A DNA stretch of 64,000 nt from Bufo bufo (GCF_905171765.1 NC_053398.1:52016338-52080337); one strand, 5' to 3'. Counted from the stretch's first letter, positions 34,701-46,568 are shown. Notes: generated from the letters alone by a model not told the origin. Numbers and translations: made by a program.

Positions 34701-37700
34701 GGGGCTGCCGCACACACAGTCCGGCTCCGGACAACATATGGAAGCATGCACTTCCTGGTTTTAAGGCGTTCAGATGCCGTGGTCACGTTTGACCACAGCA
34801 TCTTAAAGGGTTAAAAGTCTGCAACCGGCATTACCGCTGGTCGTGGACATTAGCCTCGGGTGTTGGCTGTATGAAACAGCAGGCACCCAGTGGCTATGGC
34901 GCCAACTATGCTCGTGAGCGGGAGCTTTCTTTTAAAGTTCTGTACATACACGGAGCTGGTCGGGAAGGGGTTAAAGCTGTCCTGAAATACATTGTCAGGA
35001 CTGCGGTGCATGCGCACAGGACTCCTCTACATATGGCAGAACAGCACAGTGGTCCGGACTGTGATGACAGTAGGAACATAGAAAGTGGTGATCTGGACTC
35101 CTTACCTGCAGTATTACTTTAGATCAGGGGCCACATGCGGCCCTTGATACCATTCTGTGCGGCCCCAAGCATTTGGTAATAGATGTATGGCCATTTGCTG
35201 GGAGTACTAGAAGTGTAACTAGACATTTATAGTATATACTGTATGTTCAATATGCCATAAAAATAGTATTTCAGTTGGTAATACGCCTTTAAGGTTTTTT
35301 TTTTCCGGCCCTTGGAATTGGTTCAGGCTGATAATGTGGCCCCCAACCAGAAAACCTGAAAAAGCTCTGCACCCCCGCTTTAGATAATAGTCCAAAATCA
35401 GAGTGATAGATCCCCCTTAGGCGTCTTTCACACGAGCGTGGCGGATTGGCTCCGGATGCGTTCAGGGAAACTCGCACCATTTTGCAAGCAAGTTCAGTCA
35501 GTTTTGTCTGCGATTGCGTTCAGTTATTCAGTTTATTCCGCGCGGGTGCAATGCGCTTTGATGCGTTTTTCACGCGTGTGATAAAAAACTGAAGGTTTAC
35601 AAACAACATCTCTTAGCAACCATCAGTGAAAAACGCATTTCATCCGCACTTGTTTCCGGATGCAATGCGTTTTTAACTGAAGCCCCATTCACTTCCATTC
35701 ACTTCTATGGGGCCAGGGCTGAGTGAAAAACGCAGAATATAGAACATGCTGCGTTTTTCACGCAACGCAGAACTGATGTGTGAAAAAAACGCTCCTGTAC
35801 ACAGACCCATAAAAAATGAATGGGTCGGGATTCGGTGCGGGTGCTATTCGTTCACATCACGCATTGTACCCGCGTGGAAAACTCGCTCGTGTAAAAGGGG
35901 CCTTAAAAGGAGTCTGTCACCAACTTCAGTCATGGCCGGCTGTTAATACCACATTGTAGGTCACACACCGATAACACATAGTACCTTATTTTGCCTCTTC
36001 TGTGGCTGCAGTTTTCCAAAAATGAAGTTTAAACCATATGCAAATGGAGTTTGCTGCTCCAAGTGCCCAGGGCCCCCTAGCGTTACTCGGCGAAAACTGC
36101 TCCCCTGTACGGCAGTTGGCGTTCCCAGTATCCATGTGCCTGTCTGGCACAGCTTGCACATTCTGTGTACAATACCCACTGTGGGCAGCGGCATCATACA
36201 GCCTAAGGCCTCATGCACAGGGCAAATTGCGGTCTCCAATACACAACATCCGTGCGGATTCCGCAGACAGATCCAGACCCATTCAACTTGAATGGGTCCG
36301 TGATCCGTCCGCACTGCTAAAAAATAGAACATGTTCTACTATTTTTGTGGTGCGGAGGCATGGAGAGAACCCCCACGGAAGCCCTCCATAGGGCAGGGGT
36401 CGGCAACCTTTTTTTTTACGTAGTGCCGATTTAAAAAAGAAATAAATAAAAATCAATGCTGAAGCGCTCGCTGTGCCGGGCCATACGGGAAAGTAATAGG
36501 ACACAAATATGTGACATAAGCCAGGCACGTACCAGCTACGTTCTGTGCGGTGCAGATTTCAAGAAGGGATTGGGCTCCATTCACATGACATTTTCCCTTT
36601 ACAGGAAAATCAACCAGAAGGACGCCATCCATTCTTCTGGGTGACTGTATTGCAGCAGACTACACTTCTCTGCTCCGCGATGCCTCCTCTGGGTCCACAT
36701 GGCTCTATGGATGCATTCAGCATTTATGTCTCGGGAGGATCTCCCAATGCACACCATCTTTTGGTTTGACAGATTTCTTAATTTCACCATACAGACGAAT
36801 GACTAAGAATAGGTACTTACCTTTTACGTACATTTTTATTGTTATCATTATTTCTTTTTTTATTGAAGCGGTCGTGCAGTGGGTCGGCTGCCAGCGCAAC
36901 ATCCCCGTACCCAGGTATTATAGAATCTCATGAAGAGTTTCATTTTGTGGAGCGTCTCATACCACCCACACGAGTGCCCCAACCACCAAAGCATACAGGA
37001 GTAACCCCATCTGGATGGATCCCCCCTAAAGGTTTGTGTACAGCAGTTTACAATGAGGATGCATCGTCTTGGCTAGATCACTATATGGTTGACTGGGTGA
37101 AAATGACTCTCCTGCCACACCTGTTCCTCAGGATAGGTCATTAATATCATATAGGTGGGGTCCAACACCCAGCAACCCCAGCTGTTTGGGCAGCTGCAAA
37201 AGGAGCCCACTGTGTAGTGGCCGTGATGGGGTACCGCAGCTCAGCCGCACCGCAGTACACTGGTGCTGGAAACTACTCAGAGTACGGAGCCTTCTGATTC
37301 TGCTCCATACGCTGTATAGTGGGGGTGCCGAGTGTCGGACCACCACGATCTAATACTAATGACCTATTCTGACGAGCGGTCATTAATATCTGAAGCTTGG
37401 GGGTTGTATGAAAGTAGAAAAATATATATATCTACTCTTCTTTTTTTTTTTTTTTTTTTTTTTATGGAATCAGTGCTACTCGAGTGCGGGGGAACGAACA
37501 TGAGATCCACACAAATTTCGGTGCGGATTTATGTGCATTTGTGCATCATATCCATACCAAAATCCACAATTTCTTAGTGTTTTTTGATGCGGTTTGGCCG
37601 CAGATCTCGCCCTTCATTGGAAATCCGCAGTATAAAACAGCAAACATCATTTGGAAATCCGCATGACAGGTCAATTTCCGGACAGAAAAATCTGCAACGT

Positions 37701-40700
37701 GTACTTGAGATTTGTGTAATCTCATATACTATGCTGGTACTGTTGTACGCTGCGGTTTTTCCAGACTGAAATCCGCGTGCAAAAACAGGCCTCATGCAGA
37801 CGTCCGTGGAACACGGTCCATGAGATACCAGACCGGCATTGCAGCAGCGCACGGCGTCATTGGCTGCTATCTCACAGACCATGTTCCACGGACGTCTGCA
37901 TGAGGCTTTCTAGGTACTGCTGCAGGGGAAATGCATATGGACAGGTGCAGTTTCCCCTAGGTGTTTTGGAAGTCAGCCCCACTGCGGTCAGCTGTGCTGT
38001 AATTAAATGGGGTTGTTCGATTTTGAAAAAATGCTGCAGTTATTATAAAATAAAAAACGACACCTCTGCCAAAGTAGTGTAGATGCTCCAGTGGTCCCGA
38101 GCATGGTCCCTGAATGACTGCCATCCACACCACTTTGATCATATGCGCTGGATTAGTGGAGGGCTGAAGAGGGGAGTAATGTGGATTTTTTTTAAAAAAT
38201 TTAGTAACACTTGTTATTTGCGTCTTGTGTTCTAAAAAAACCAGACACCCCGCCAGATCTTCCATACATTGTGAGGCGCTCCCGGATGCACAATATTCCA
38301 GTGTACAAGGACATCACCCATGGTAATCGGCACATGACAGTTATCCGGAAGATTGAAGGAGACATATGGGTGAGTGAAGTTGTCTGAATCGTGTCCCATT
38401 ATTGCATGTACAGGGGCTGTGCGGGTCACTAAATACCGCTAGGCCACGATCGCCCTGGAGAACTGCTTCTAGCCATTGAATTCAATAGCCCTGCCAATTA
38501 AGACAATGGGAGGCTGATTTTGCGCAGGAGCCCAGTGGCTTTTTGGTGCTAAATCCACATCAAATTCTGCCAGCAAAGGAACTGTGTGCATGGTCCCTAA
38601 CTCTCTTTTTGCCATAGGTGGGGGTTCTAGTAGTCAGACCCCCCCCCCCCCCAATCAGACCGTTATGGTAGGAAACCCCTACGGCTGTAAGAAATATACA
38701 CTTCAGTTGTAAGGTAATAATGGATAGATCAGGGCCCTGTAAAGAGAAGAGGACTTACCTGCTTCCCAGCGCTGGCTCCCCGTGCCTTCTCCTCCAGGGC
38801 TGTGTTGCTCCACTGGGATATCTCGCTATAAACATCCTGTTTGACTTCGCCGCAGCCAATCACTGACCGCAGCAGAGACCAGATCCCCTTGTGTGTTCTG
38901 TCCACCCAGGCGCATGCTGGACGTAGCTGAGAGGTGCTCCCATAGAAATGAATAAAGTGGTGGCACGATTTTCCGACCAGCTACTCCGTCCATTTCAGGG
39001 AGGCTCCACGGGGTGCATAGCCACCGTTCTCATAATACATGGGGGGTCCCAGCAGGATTCCCACCAATCTGATAATTATCCCCCATCCACAGGATAGGAG
39101 ATAACGTTCTACAACCAGAATACCCCTTTAATGAAAATAGCCAAGCATGCTTACTTGGCTATTTTCAGAAGTCCTATAGCAGTCAATGGAGGTGCTCAAA
39201 ATGACATCTTTCTCGCCCATATTCATTGGGGGACACAGAGACCGTGGTATAGCTATGTCCTCTAGGAGGCGCTGACACTAGTAAAAGCTGTTAGCTCCTC
39301 CCCTGGCAGCTATACCCCCTCCAGCCTGGAGAGAGCTTCAGTTTTTTCTAGTGTCAATAGGAGGCAAGACCTCCCTGCTCTGCAGGGTTGCTCCTTAAGA
39401 TTTTTTATTTTAGTGGTCGCCTAGCCTCCCTGTTCTCCCGGGGGAGCACGCCAGTGTTGATCCGCCACGCTGCCTCCTCCCGCACAAGAAGACAAGGTGG
39501 ACCAGGGCAGCCTCGCTCCCCTGCATCCCGCCAACAGAAGGGTCACCCATCCAAGTCCCTCTTCCAGCGTCCTGCCACTACGGTGCCAGTAGCTGAAGGG
39601 GTGACCCTGCTGGAGAAGAGGAAGGGTGACGATGGCGGCAGAAGGGAGGATGAAGATGAGGTGAGTACACTGGACCAGGTAAGTATTAACCCTCTTCCCC
39701 CTCCTTCTTGGCATAGTTTTCAAGGGTTAACTGAGGGGGACACAGCAAGGCACAAGGCTGCCAGGAGCATTTAGTTCTAGTACACAAAGACCCCTAAGGC
39801 AGTCCCTCTTACTCCCCCCCCCCCCCCCCCCCCTCCTCCTCCCCTAGGTCGACGGCTTCCCAGCTTATAGGGGGTTAATAACTATGGCCTCTGGGGAGAA
39901 TCTCTGCTCACTCAGTGGGAGAGAGAGGAGCGCAGCGGCTCCCACTCCCCGCTACCCAGCACCATATTCTGCCCCTTTCGGGAGCGGGTGCCAAGCGAGC
40001 GGCTCCGAAAGGGTTAAATGCCAGCACGACCATATCGCGGACGCCTTGTGCGCCGCTGATATTTTTTAGGGCATGGGGGACTCCGGCTGCGGGGGTGGCT
40101 ACGTCTGCCCGACTCCGGGTTCCAGCGGCAGATGGCAGCGTCTGTTCCTTCCCGGGTGTGGGCGATTCGCGCGGAAGCAGGATGCTCCGCTCCAGCCCCC
40201 TTTTTTCGCCCGGCCGTCCGGCAGTGTTCCCGGTCGGCCGTGTATTAACTTAGGCCCGGCTTGCGGCATACTATGCCGCAACTTCATCACCTGGTGGGAG
40301 GGCGGGTGGCGCGAATTCTTCCCGCCTAGCTGTTCACTCACCCAGAAGCCAGCTGAGTGCCGCCTCTGGTCTCAGGCACTTTTAACCCTTCCTGGCCAGC
40401 CATTTCTTTTAGGCCGACGCCTGGTCATCAAGGGGTTAGATAAACAGTGCAGTTCTTATTATTCAAGGATTAACCCTTCCCACCACTTATCCAGTCAAAT
40501 AAAAAAAAAATAGAACATTTAATACGAGCCACCTTCGCAAAACAGGGACCCCTGAAGGATTCCCAATACGCCCTCCGGGGCCTTTGGCTGACAATCCTCC
40601 ACCTGCGCAATCAAGGAGGATCTCTGACATTCCCAATCCACTCTCCTGGGTCGTTGGTTGATGATTCTCCACCTGCGCAATCCAGTGGAGAACCTCTGGA

Positions 40701-43700
40701 AGTCCCAATCCACCCTTCTGGGTCATTGGTTGATGATTCTCCACCTGCGCAATTCATCAGAGGACCTCAGACATTCCCAATCCACGCTTCTGGGTCGTTG
40801 GTTGATAATTTTCCACCTGCGCAATTCAATAGAGGACCTCTGACATTCCCAATCCACCCTCCCGGGTCGTTTGGTTGATAATTCTCCACCTGCGCAATCC
40901 GGTGGACGGACCTTTAGAAGTTCCCACTCCACCCCCTGGGTAGTTTGGTTGATAAGTCCCCACCTGCGCAGTCCGCAACTGTCAGGGGCGAGATTCTGAG
41001 GGGTAGACCTGCGCGCAAGCGGATCACAGCAGGACATCTTTCTCCTCGAATATCTCCGCACCCCCACCCTTCCTCCCTGGGCCACGCTCAGACACACCCT
41101 CCCTCCCCGGAGAGAGTCAGTCTGAGGGGGGGGGGGGGGGGAATCATTGATTCAGGCCCTGACATGAATCCGAAGCAGTCTCTCATGATTGCGTCTAGGG
41201 TGGCCAGCAGTACTTGTCGTATGCATTGTCCCCTGCCAAGGTGGCCTAAGTACAGTACAATAACATTGGTATCGGTGCCGGGCATATACATGCCCCCTTC
41301 TGTAGGTGGCGGAATTGCATCTCCACTGGGTTCAGTACCTGCCGTATGCATTAGCCCCTTCCATAGGTGGCGCGATTACGTTTTCACTGGTTACATTGTG
41401 TGCGGTATGCAACCACCCCTTACTTAGGTGCAATAATTGCACTCCCACGGGGTACAGGACTCCCCATATGCACTAGTTCCTGCCGTGGGCATTAACCCCC
41501 TTTCATAGGTGGAGTATTCCCTACCACTGGCTTAAGTACTTGCCGTATGCATTCCGCCTTCCTTAGGTAGAGTAATTGCACTACCATTGCATACGATCCC
41601 GACTGTCGCGCTATCCCTTTCCATGGGTGGAGTGTTGCACTTCACCGTGCTTCCTGTTGCATTAACCCCTTCCGCAAGTAATCCACTAGCGGGGAATAAC
41701 TAGACATCTTGGTATGCTGCAATTCAACTACGCCACGGTTCTAGGTGCCTTCGCTTATTTCACAAGGGGGCGTGGCAACAGTCGGTACCCGCGGGTGCCC
41801 GGTACTCTTACTCTAGTGGTATACGGGCGCCGCCAGTGGATACGGTGGCAAATCCTTCTTTCTTTTGGGGCGGGATTTGGACGTGCTTATAACATCCTCT
41901 GTCTTCTCAGGGGGTTGCCTAGCATCACTTATGTGTCCCAGAGACCCCCCATCTCCATGGGCCTCCACCATTCCTGTCGGTCATGATATTGTCCGCTTCA
42001 ATGCGCAGTGCGTACACCATTGCACATATATGGTGAGTACGTTTCAGCGAGTCAAGTGTTCACTGACTCTGTATTCTCTACCCACCACTCCTCCTTCTCT
42101 AGGAAAGTGCTTATGCTGGCACTCTCCACAGGTGCAGCTTTGTCGCTAATGCTAGAGTTCGTAGTCGCTGCAGTGGGACATCCCCCTCTGTTAGGGGTCC
42201 TACCCTGACGCTAGCTTTGGCAGTTGCTCCTGTTCAGCGCCCTTCCAGGTAGAGTTTTTAAGTTAGCTCTACTTCTCTGGGGCAGTATGGTACTTGGCTT
42301 CTACGGATAGTCTTAGGCCTCCCCCTCAGTTTTGCGCTGACTACTATTGTGGGAGTGGTATTTGCGTTACCACTACATACTTCGGTTCTTACTGCACAGC
42401 TCATTCGTCAGGTGGTGGACTCTTCTAGCACAGAATATGGTGGTCTCTGCTGGTGGCCCCCTCCTCTGCTGTGGTATGGGGCTAGCGATACAGTGTGACT
42501 CCCCTTGCCTGACCTCCTCCTCAGGCGGAGTTTTTTTTGCACAGCCACTTAATCCTTGGCTACTTCTGTATAGCGCCGGTCTCAGATGGGGAATGGGCTT
42601 TAGACCTAGCCTATTCTTCTCCTGTCTTTTTCTTCCTCTGGCTCATGGTTCATAGCCACCCGCAAGCCTTAGTAGCTCCTACGTTACTACCTTTCTCTCA
42701 TCTGCATTTGCACGGGGTATTCTTTTTGTGGCGCTCCGTTCCCGACTGGTGGGCTGTGGCGCCCACCACATCCCTCCTTCTACAGGGATTCCTTCCATTG
42801 GTCCCGGGTGTGCTAACTGTATCTACACGAAAGTTTCCCACCTTTCTCTCCCGAGCAAGAGATCTGGAAACATGCGGCGTGGACGCCCTGATATCTCCTT
42901 CACAGGAGTTCTCCCTCCTTACGTGTTTTCCCCCCGCCCCCTCCTACCCAGGGTTCTACGGAGGATCAGGCTGGAGGGCATTCCGACAATCCTAATCGCT
43001 CCGGATTGGCCCCGTCACGCGTGGTACGCTGACCTCGTTCTCCTTTTAGGAGACGTCCCTTGGTCACTGCCACTCAGAGACGACCTTCTTTCTCAGGGTC
43101 CGGTCTTACATCAGCATTTAAGGTCTTTTTGTTTAACGGCGTGGCTATTGAATCCGCCATTCTGACGCGGAGAGGGTTTTTTCGACGGACGTCATGCGCA
43201 CTATGATTCAGGCCAGGAAGCCTGCATCATCCAGGATCTATTATAGGACCTGGAGGTCCTTCCTGGGCTTCTGTGGAAGCCGGGACATCCTCTCACAGTT
43301 TTTTTTCTCTCCCCATGGTCCTATCCTTTCTACAATCAGGGTTGGACCTTGGTTTAGCCCTTAGTTCCTTGATGGGTCAGGTGTTGGCGCTTCTATCCTA
43401 GGGGACACAGCTTTCCAGCGCCCCCTGGTGCCATGGAAACCTTCCTTCAGGGAGTGGCACATAGGGTTCCTCCGTACCGTCCTTTACCACCTTGGGATCT
43501 GAATATAGTTCTCTCAGCGCTACAGACTTCTCCCTTTGAGCCCTTGCTGGAGATCTCTCTCCGACTCCTGTCCTGGAAGGTAGTTTTTTCTTGTGGCTAT
43601 CACATCCATCAGACAGGTGTCCCCGGTGGGGGCGCTCTTTTGCAGAGAACCCTTCCTGGGTCTTCACAAGGATAAGGCGGTTCTTCGGCCCATTTCTTCT

Positions 43701-46568
43701 TCTCCCGAAGGTGGTCTCTGACTTCCATATCAATGAAGAAATTGTCCTTCCTTCACTGTCCCTCTCCTTCCCACCCTAGGGAAGGGAGTTACATCATTGG
43801 ACGTTGTCAGGACTCTGATTATTATTTGGCAGCCTCCTGTCCCTTCCGGCGCACGGAACCCCTTTTGTCATCCGGAGGGTCCTCGCAAGGGATTGGCGGC
43901 CTGCAAGGTGGCAATTGCACATTGGATTCGGTCTGCTAGTGCCAAAGCATACCGCGCCCGGAACAGGGTTCCGCCCTTAGGTGTCATGGCTCACTCCACC
44001 AGTGCGGTGGGCGCTTCTTCGGCTCAGAGGATTATGCTTCGGTCGCACAGCTGTGCAAGGCGGCTACGTGTCCTCCGTACACACATTCACGAATTCTACC
44101 AGGTGCATACTTATGCTTCGGCGGACGCTGCCTTGGGCCGCATGGTCTTGCAGACGGCAGTTTCTTAGATGCCTGCAGGGACGCTTAGTTCCATGGGTCT
44201 GTGGTTTTTCCCTCCCTGTGGACTGCTTTTGGACGTCCCACGGTTCCTGTGTCCCCAATGAATATGGGCGAGAACAGGAGATTTTTGTATAACTTACCAG
44301 TAAAATCTTTCTCGCTCTTCATTGGGGGACACAGCACCCACCCAGTATTGTTGTTCGGCCACAGTTGCGGCAGTGTTGGTTAGAACCCCGTTGTTGGTTC
44401 CTTGGCATTGTAGGTGTTCCATATTTTTTCGTTGGTTAACTTGCCTCTCCTACTGCTTGTACACAAACTGAAGCTCTCTCTCCAGGCTGGAGGGGGTATA
44501 GCTGCCAGGGGAGGAGCTAACAGCTTTATCTAGTGTCAATGCCACCTAGAGTAGTGGTCCCAACCTTTTTTGCACCAAGGACCAGTTTCATGCAAGACCA
44601 TTTTTCCAGGGACCGGGTGGGGGAGGGGGGGGGGGGGGGTTCTGGGGTGGGGCTTAGGGGGTGGTAGTCGGCACTGACTCACGCGCATAACAAAACACAA
44701 GGTGCATATTAAAATATATAACTACTATATAAACTGACTAGGGTCTCTGCTGCACTGTACCGTATTTTTCGCCCTATAAGATGCACCTAGGTCAGTGGTG
44801 GCGAACCTATGGCACGGGTGCCAGAGGCGGCACTCAGAGCCCTCTCTGTGGGCACCCGCACCCTGGAAAAAGTCTATGGTGTACCAATATGTCTTAGAGT
44901 TTTCCTGCTATTCTACAGCCCAAGACGCACTATGAACAGCACAGACAGCGCATTGAATGTAGGCAGGATATTATAGCTAAATTATATCGAAGATATACTA
45001 TATTGGTATTCAGGTTAAATTGCTGTGTTGGCACTTTGCGATAAAAAAGTGGGTTTTGGGTTGCAGTTTGGGCACTCAGCCTCTAAAAGGTTCGCCATCA
45101 CTGACCTAGGTTTTAGAGTAGAACAATAAGAAAATAAATATTTTTCATTACACCTCAGGTCAGACCCCCAATGCCTCAGATCAACCCCCCAACCTTTAGC
45201 CATCTATCAGTCCCCATGTCAGCCATAAGCCCCCCCCCATGTCAGCCATAAGGCCCCCCCATGTCAGCCATAAGCCCCCCCCATGTCAGCCATAAGCCCC
45301 CCCCCATGTCAGCCATAAGCCCCCCCATGTCAGCCATAAGCCCCCCCATGTCAGCCATAAGCCCCCCCATGTCAGCCATAAGCCCCCCCCCATGTCAGCC
45401 ATAAGCCCCCCCCCATGTCAGCCATAAGCCCCCCCCCATGTCAGCCATAAGCCCCCCCCATGTCAGCCATAAGCCCCCCCCCATGTCAGCCATAAGCCCC
45501 CCCCCATGTCAGCCATAAGCCCCCCCCATGTCAGCCATAAGCCCCCCCCCATGTCAGCCATAAGCCCCCCCCCATGTCAGCCATAAGCCCCCCCCCATGT
45601 CAGCCATAAGCCCCCCCCCATATCAGCCATAAGCCCCCCCCCCATGTCAGCCATAAGCCCCCCCCATGTCAGCCATAAGCCCCCCCCCCCATGTCAGCCA
45701 TAAGCCCCCCCCCATGTCAGCCATCAGCCATATGTCAGCCATCAGCCCTTATGTCAGCGCAAATAAATTAAAAAAACATTACCTCTCCCGCTCCTGGTCA
45801 CCATCGCGATCCTCTTCTTCCTGCTGTGTATCGCGGCGCACAGTGTGAGGTCACAGAGTGACCTCACGCTGTGCGCAGCCCTGCACAGCCGATAGCCGAG
45901 CCGAGGACCAGGAAGCGGTGAGTACAGATCCTTCACCGCTTCCTGGTCCTCCTGTACTAATGAAGCGCTTCCATAATTAGTACCGCGATAAAGACGGCCC
46001 TTCCCGGCGGTTGGGGACCGCTGTCCTAGAGGACATAGCTATACCTACGGTTCCTGTGTCCCCCAATGAAGAGCAAGAAAGAGATTTTACTGGTAAGTTA
46101 TACAAAAATCTTCTTTTTTATAACTGGAATACCCCTTTAAGTCCCATAATAGTAATTGGATAGAGCCGTGTATGCATGGCCACCTCAGCATTCACTGTAG
46201 CATATGATTTTGATGTAGGTGTGGGTCCCAGAGGTGGGCAGACACTAGTCACTTATCCTGTGAATATGCCATAAATGTTAAGATGGGACAATCTGTTTAA
46301 GGGGTTAAAAAAAAAACACATGCCGTGCTGTCACCAATAGGTAGTTGCTATCATGTTTGATTTGTGTGAATAATCCACAGATCCTGACTAATCGTGGTCT
46401 TCTCTTCTCCACCCTCTTAAGGCTCTGGAAGCAGAAGTACAGGAATTCCTGACCAATCTAACAGGAAGGACACCAGCAACTCAGGTCAATGAGGTCAACC
46501 ATTCAATCCGGATTAAAGGCTATTATGATAAGGAACTACAAACATGGCTGGCCGAAAAGGGTTTTTGA
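31702..46568 (+). CDS. MRPL49: MRPL49, mitochondrial ribosomal protein mL49
   Basis: Component of the large subunit of the mitochondrial ribosome, made in the cytosol and imported. Four exons: 31702-31764, 36869-37031, 38245-38369, 46422-46568, all with GT/AG borders and matching phases. They give 165 residues, against 166 in human. The N-terminus [14 protein letters not shown] is a basic, alanine/leucine-rich presequence. Conserved blocks: [17 protein letters not shown] and [10 protein letters not shown] (exon 2-3), [20 protein letters not shown] and [17 protein letters not shown] (exon 3), [20 protein letters not shown] and the end WLAEKGF (exon 4). The stop TGA is at 46566-46568. Introns 1 (5.1 kb) and 3 (8.1 kb) are expanded by hAT and DIRS insertions. 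It shares its promoter with FAU. Confidence 0.97.
31873..31894. repeat. Poly-C tract
   Basis: About 22 consecutive C in MRPL49 intron 1; its length is likely to be unreliable in sequencing. Confidence 0.9.
32034..33209. mobile_element. 1.2-kb hAT-like element, duplication ACAAGTTG
   Basis: Ends TAGGGATCGACCGAT and mirrored TAGGGATCGACCGATTATCG, with perfect eight-base repeats ACAAGTTG at 32026-32033 and 33210-33217. Subterminal CCGATA motifs are dense at both ends. The interior has a tandem repeat (32540-32745) and a palindrome (about 32745-32960). No transposase. Confidence 0.85.
32540..32745. repeat. Tandem repeat with GCGCACTGCGCCACCAATG units
   Basis: Four imperfect units of about 45-60 bp, each with a G run followed by GCGCACTGCGCCACCAATG. 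One diverged unit occurs outside, at 49690-49712, in another hAT element. Confidence 0.8.
33228..33421. mobile_element. TAA-flanked MITE
   Basis: Ends GGCTAGGGCTACACGATGACG-like and mirrored GGCTAGGGCTACACGACAAC; TAA at 33225-33227 and 33422-33424. Facing ATAGTCTATGGTGTCGC and its mirror lie inside. Confidence 0.75.
33425..34815. repeat. AT-rich dispersed repeat, interrupted
   Basis: AT-rich sequence with the flavour of frog DNA-transposon noncoding regions (GCGATACCGCATATGTATAG, TTTTTTGCAGGACGATC). It is split by the TTAA MITE at 33824-34243. Its left part probably continues from 31905-32033 across the hAT element. Not assigned to a family. Confidence 0.35.
33824..34243. mobile_element. Palindromic TTAA MITE in MRPL49 intron 1
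   Basis: TTAA at 33820-33823 and 34244-34247; ends AGAGGTTCTGCA and mirrored AGGGGTTCTGCA. Arms carry AAACTGATGATCTA, GATCAGCTGTTTGAGAAGG and CTAGTATCAGC-type mirrored blocks. Confidence 0.85.
34816..35116. other. Intron sequence without recognised feature
   Basis: Probably the tail of a DNA-transposon remnant (AGGGGTTAAAGCTGTCCTG) but no ends or coding signal can be defined. Confidence 0.35.
35125..35377. mobile_element. hAT MITE, duplication CTTTAGAT
   Basis: Perfect eight-base repeats CTTTAGAT at 35117-35124 and 35378-35385. Left end CAGGGGCCACATGCGGCC; the right end, CACCCCCG-like, has drifted. Contains a TTTTTTTTT run. Noncoding. Confidence 0.8.
35420..35902. mobile_element. TTA-flanked palindromic MITE
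   Basis: Ends GGCGTCTTTCACACGAGCG and mirrored GGCCCCTTTTACACGAGCG; TTA at 35417-35419 and 35903-35905. Same family as 14285-15247, with the CGCGCGGGTGCAATGCG-type module. Confidence 0.8.
35907..36202. mobile_element. Half of a TTAA-type MITE
   Basis: Starts AGGAGTCTGTCACCAACTT right after TTAA (35903-35906), which overlaps the TTA of the preceding MITE. Contains ACCATATGCAAATGGAG. No mirrored right end. Confidence 0.5.
36203..36500. repeat. Fragments of two MITEs
   Basis: 36203-36388 begins AGGCCTCATGCACAGGGC (TTA/TAA group) and stops abruptly. At 36394 a hAT-type end CAGGGGTCGGCAACCTTTTT starts, without a partner end. The rest of the intron up to exon 2 (36501-36868) shows nothing recognisable. 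Confidence 0.45.
37126..37400. mobile_element. Degraded TTAA-type MITE in intron 2
   Basis: GATAGGTCATTAATATCATA at the left and AATGACCTATTC at the right face each other around ACACCCAGCAACCCC and GTGTCGGACCACCA modules. Ends have drifted. Confidence 0.5.
37480..37906. repeat. Two MITE-like blocks in intron 2
   Basis: 37480-37785 is a diverged block with repeated AAATCCGCA motifs like those at 5330-5550. 37789-37906 is a near-perfect palindrome with ends GGCCTCATGCAGACGTCCG and its mirror. 37907-38244 shows only short MITE fragments before exon 3. Confidence 0.5.
38370..39208. other. Start of MRPL49 intron 3; MITE fragments only
   Basis: Contains a C run (38640-38652) with CAGACC modules of the TTAA MITE group, and a right-hand MITE end (ACCAGAATACCCCTTTAA) at about 39110-39130. 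Otherwise unrecognised. Confidence 0.4.
40520..40985 (+). repeat. 81-bp tandem repeat, in-frame 27-residue units
   Basis: Five to six units of about 81 bp (marker TCCACCTGCGCAAT in each) in the 5' part of the DIRS element. The period is a multiple of three, and one frame (40654-40878) reads successive 27-residue units with LVDDSPPAQ and IHPSGS. Unit length varies slightly at the right end. Confidence 0.8.
41190..41700 (+). repeat. Degenerate tandem repeat, about 75 bp
   Basis: Six or so poorly conserved units with CCGTATGCATTA, CCCCTTCCATAGGTGG and ATTGCACTACCA motifs. Follows the 81-bp array inside the same DIRS element. Confidence 0.6.
42860..44170 (+). pseudogene. DIRS connection and tyrosine recombinase, broken
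   Basis: Successive frames carry the DIRS order: [20 protein letters not shown] and [14 protein letters not shown] (linker), [16 protein letters not shown], then recombinase [21 protein letters not shown], and near the end the H-x-x-R-type region [17 protein letters not shown] and [15 protein letters not shown]. At least four frame changes and the altered catalytic region make it inactive. Sister of the element at 19257-23665 but clearly diverged. Confidence 0.8.
44793..45103. mobile_element. 311-bp hAT MITE, copy A, duplication ACCTAGGT
   Basis: Ends CAGTGGTGGCGAACC and mirrored CAGTGATGGCGAACC. Perfect eight-base repeats ACCTAGGT at 44785-44792 and 45104-45111. I count two differences from copy B at 51851-52161, which has the same length. 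Confidence 0.92.
45214..45745. repeat. C-rich minisatellite, about 23 units
   Basis: About 23 units of ATGTCAGCCATAAG followed by 6-10 C, length 20-24 bp. Units differ almost only in the C-run length. The last units turn into TCAGCCATCAG variants. Confidence 0.92.

Larger units (their letters stand above)
44552..46023. mobile_element. 1.5-kb hAT element inside the DIRS element
   Basis: Ends TAGTGGTCCCAACC and mirrored CAGCGGTCCCCAACC, flanked by ACCTAGAG (44544-44551) and TCCTAGAG (46024-46031), an eight-base duplication with one change. Contains a G run near 44620-44637, a 311-bp hAT MITE and a C-rich minisatellite. No transposase frame. Confidence 0.8.
39209..46090 (+). mobile_element. Second DIRS retrotransposon, split by a hAT element
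   Basis: Terminal inverted repeats: the left end (TTTCTCGCCCATATTCATTG, then GGGGACACAG, at about 39210-39240) is mirrored at 44259-44340 and again, after an insertion, at 46024-46090. A longer subterminal stretch (AGCTCCTCCCCTGGCAGCTA) is mirrored at 44460-44530. Recognisable coding parts on the plus strand are the connection region and tyrosine recombinase at 42860-44170. Upstream parts hold tandem repeats. Many frameshifts. It fills most of MRPL49 intron 3. Confidence 0.8.

Noticed and set aside
40520..40985. Possible zinc-finger or other repeat-protein gene
   Set aside because: The 81-bp units lack paired Cys/His and sit inside a DIRS element; a repeat within ORF1 explains them.
45214..45745. 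CRISPR-like regular array
   Set aside because: Units are contiguous with only C-run length variation and no unique spacers, in a vertebrate genome; it is a minisatellite.
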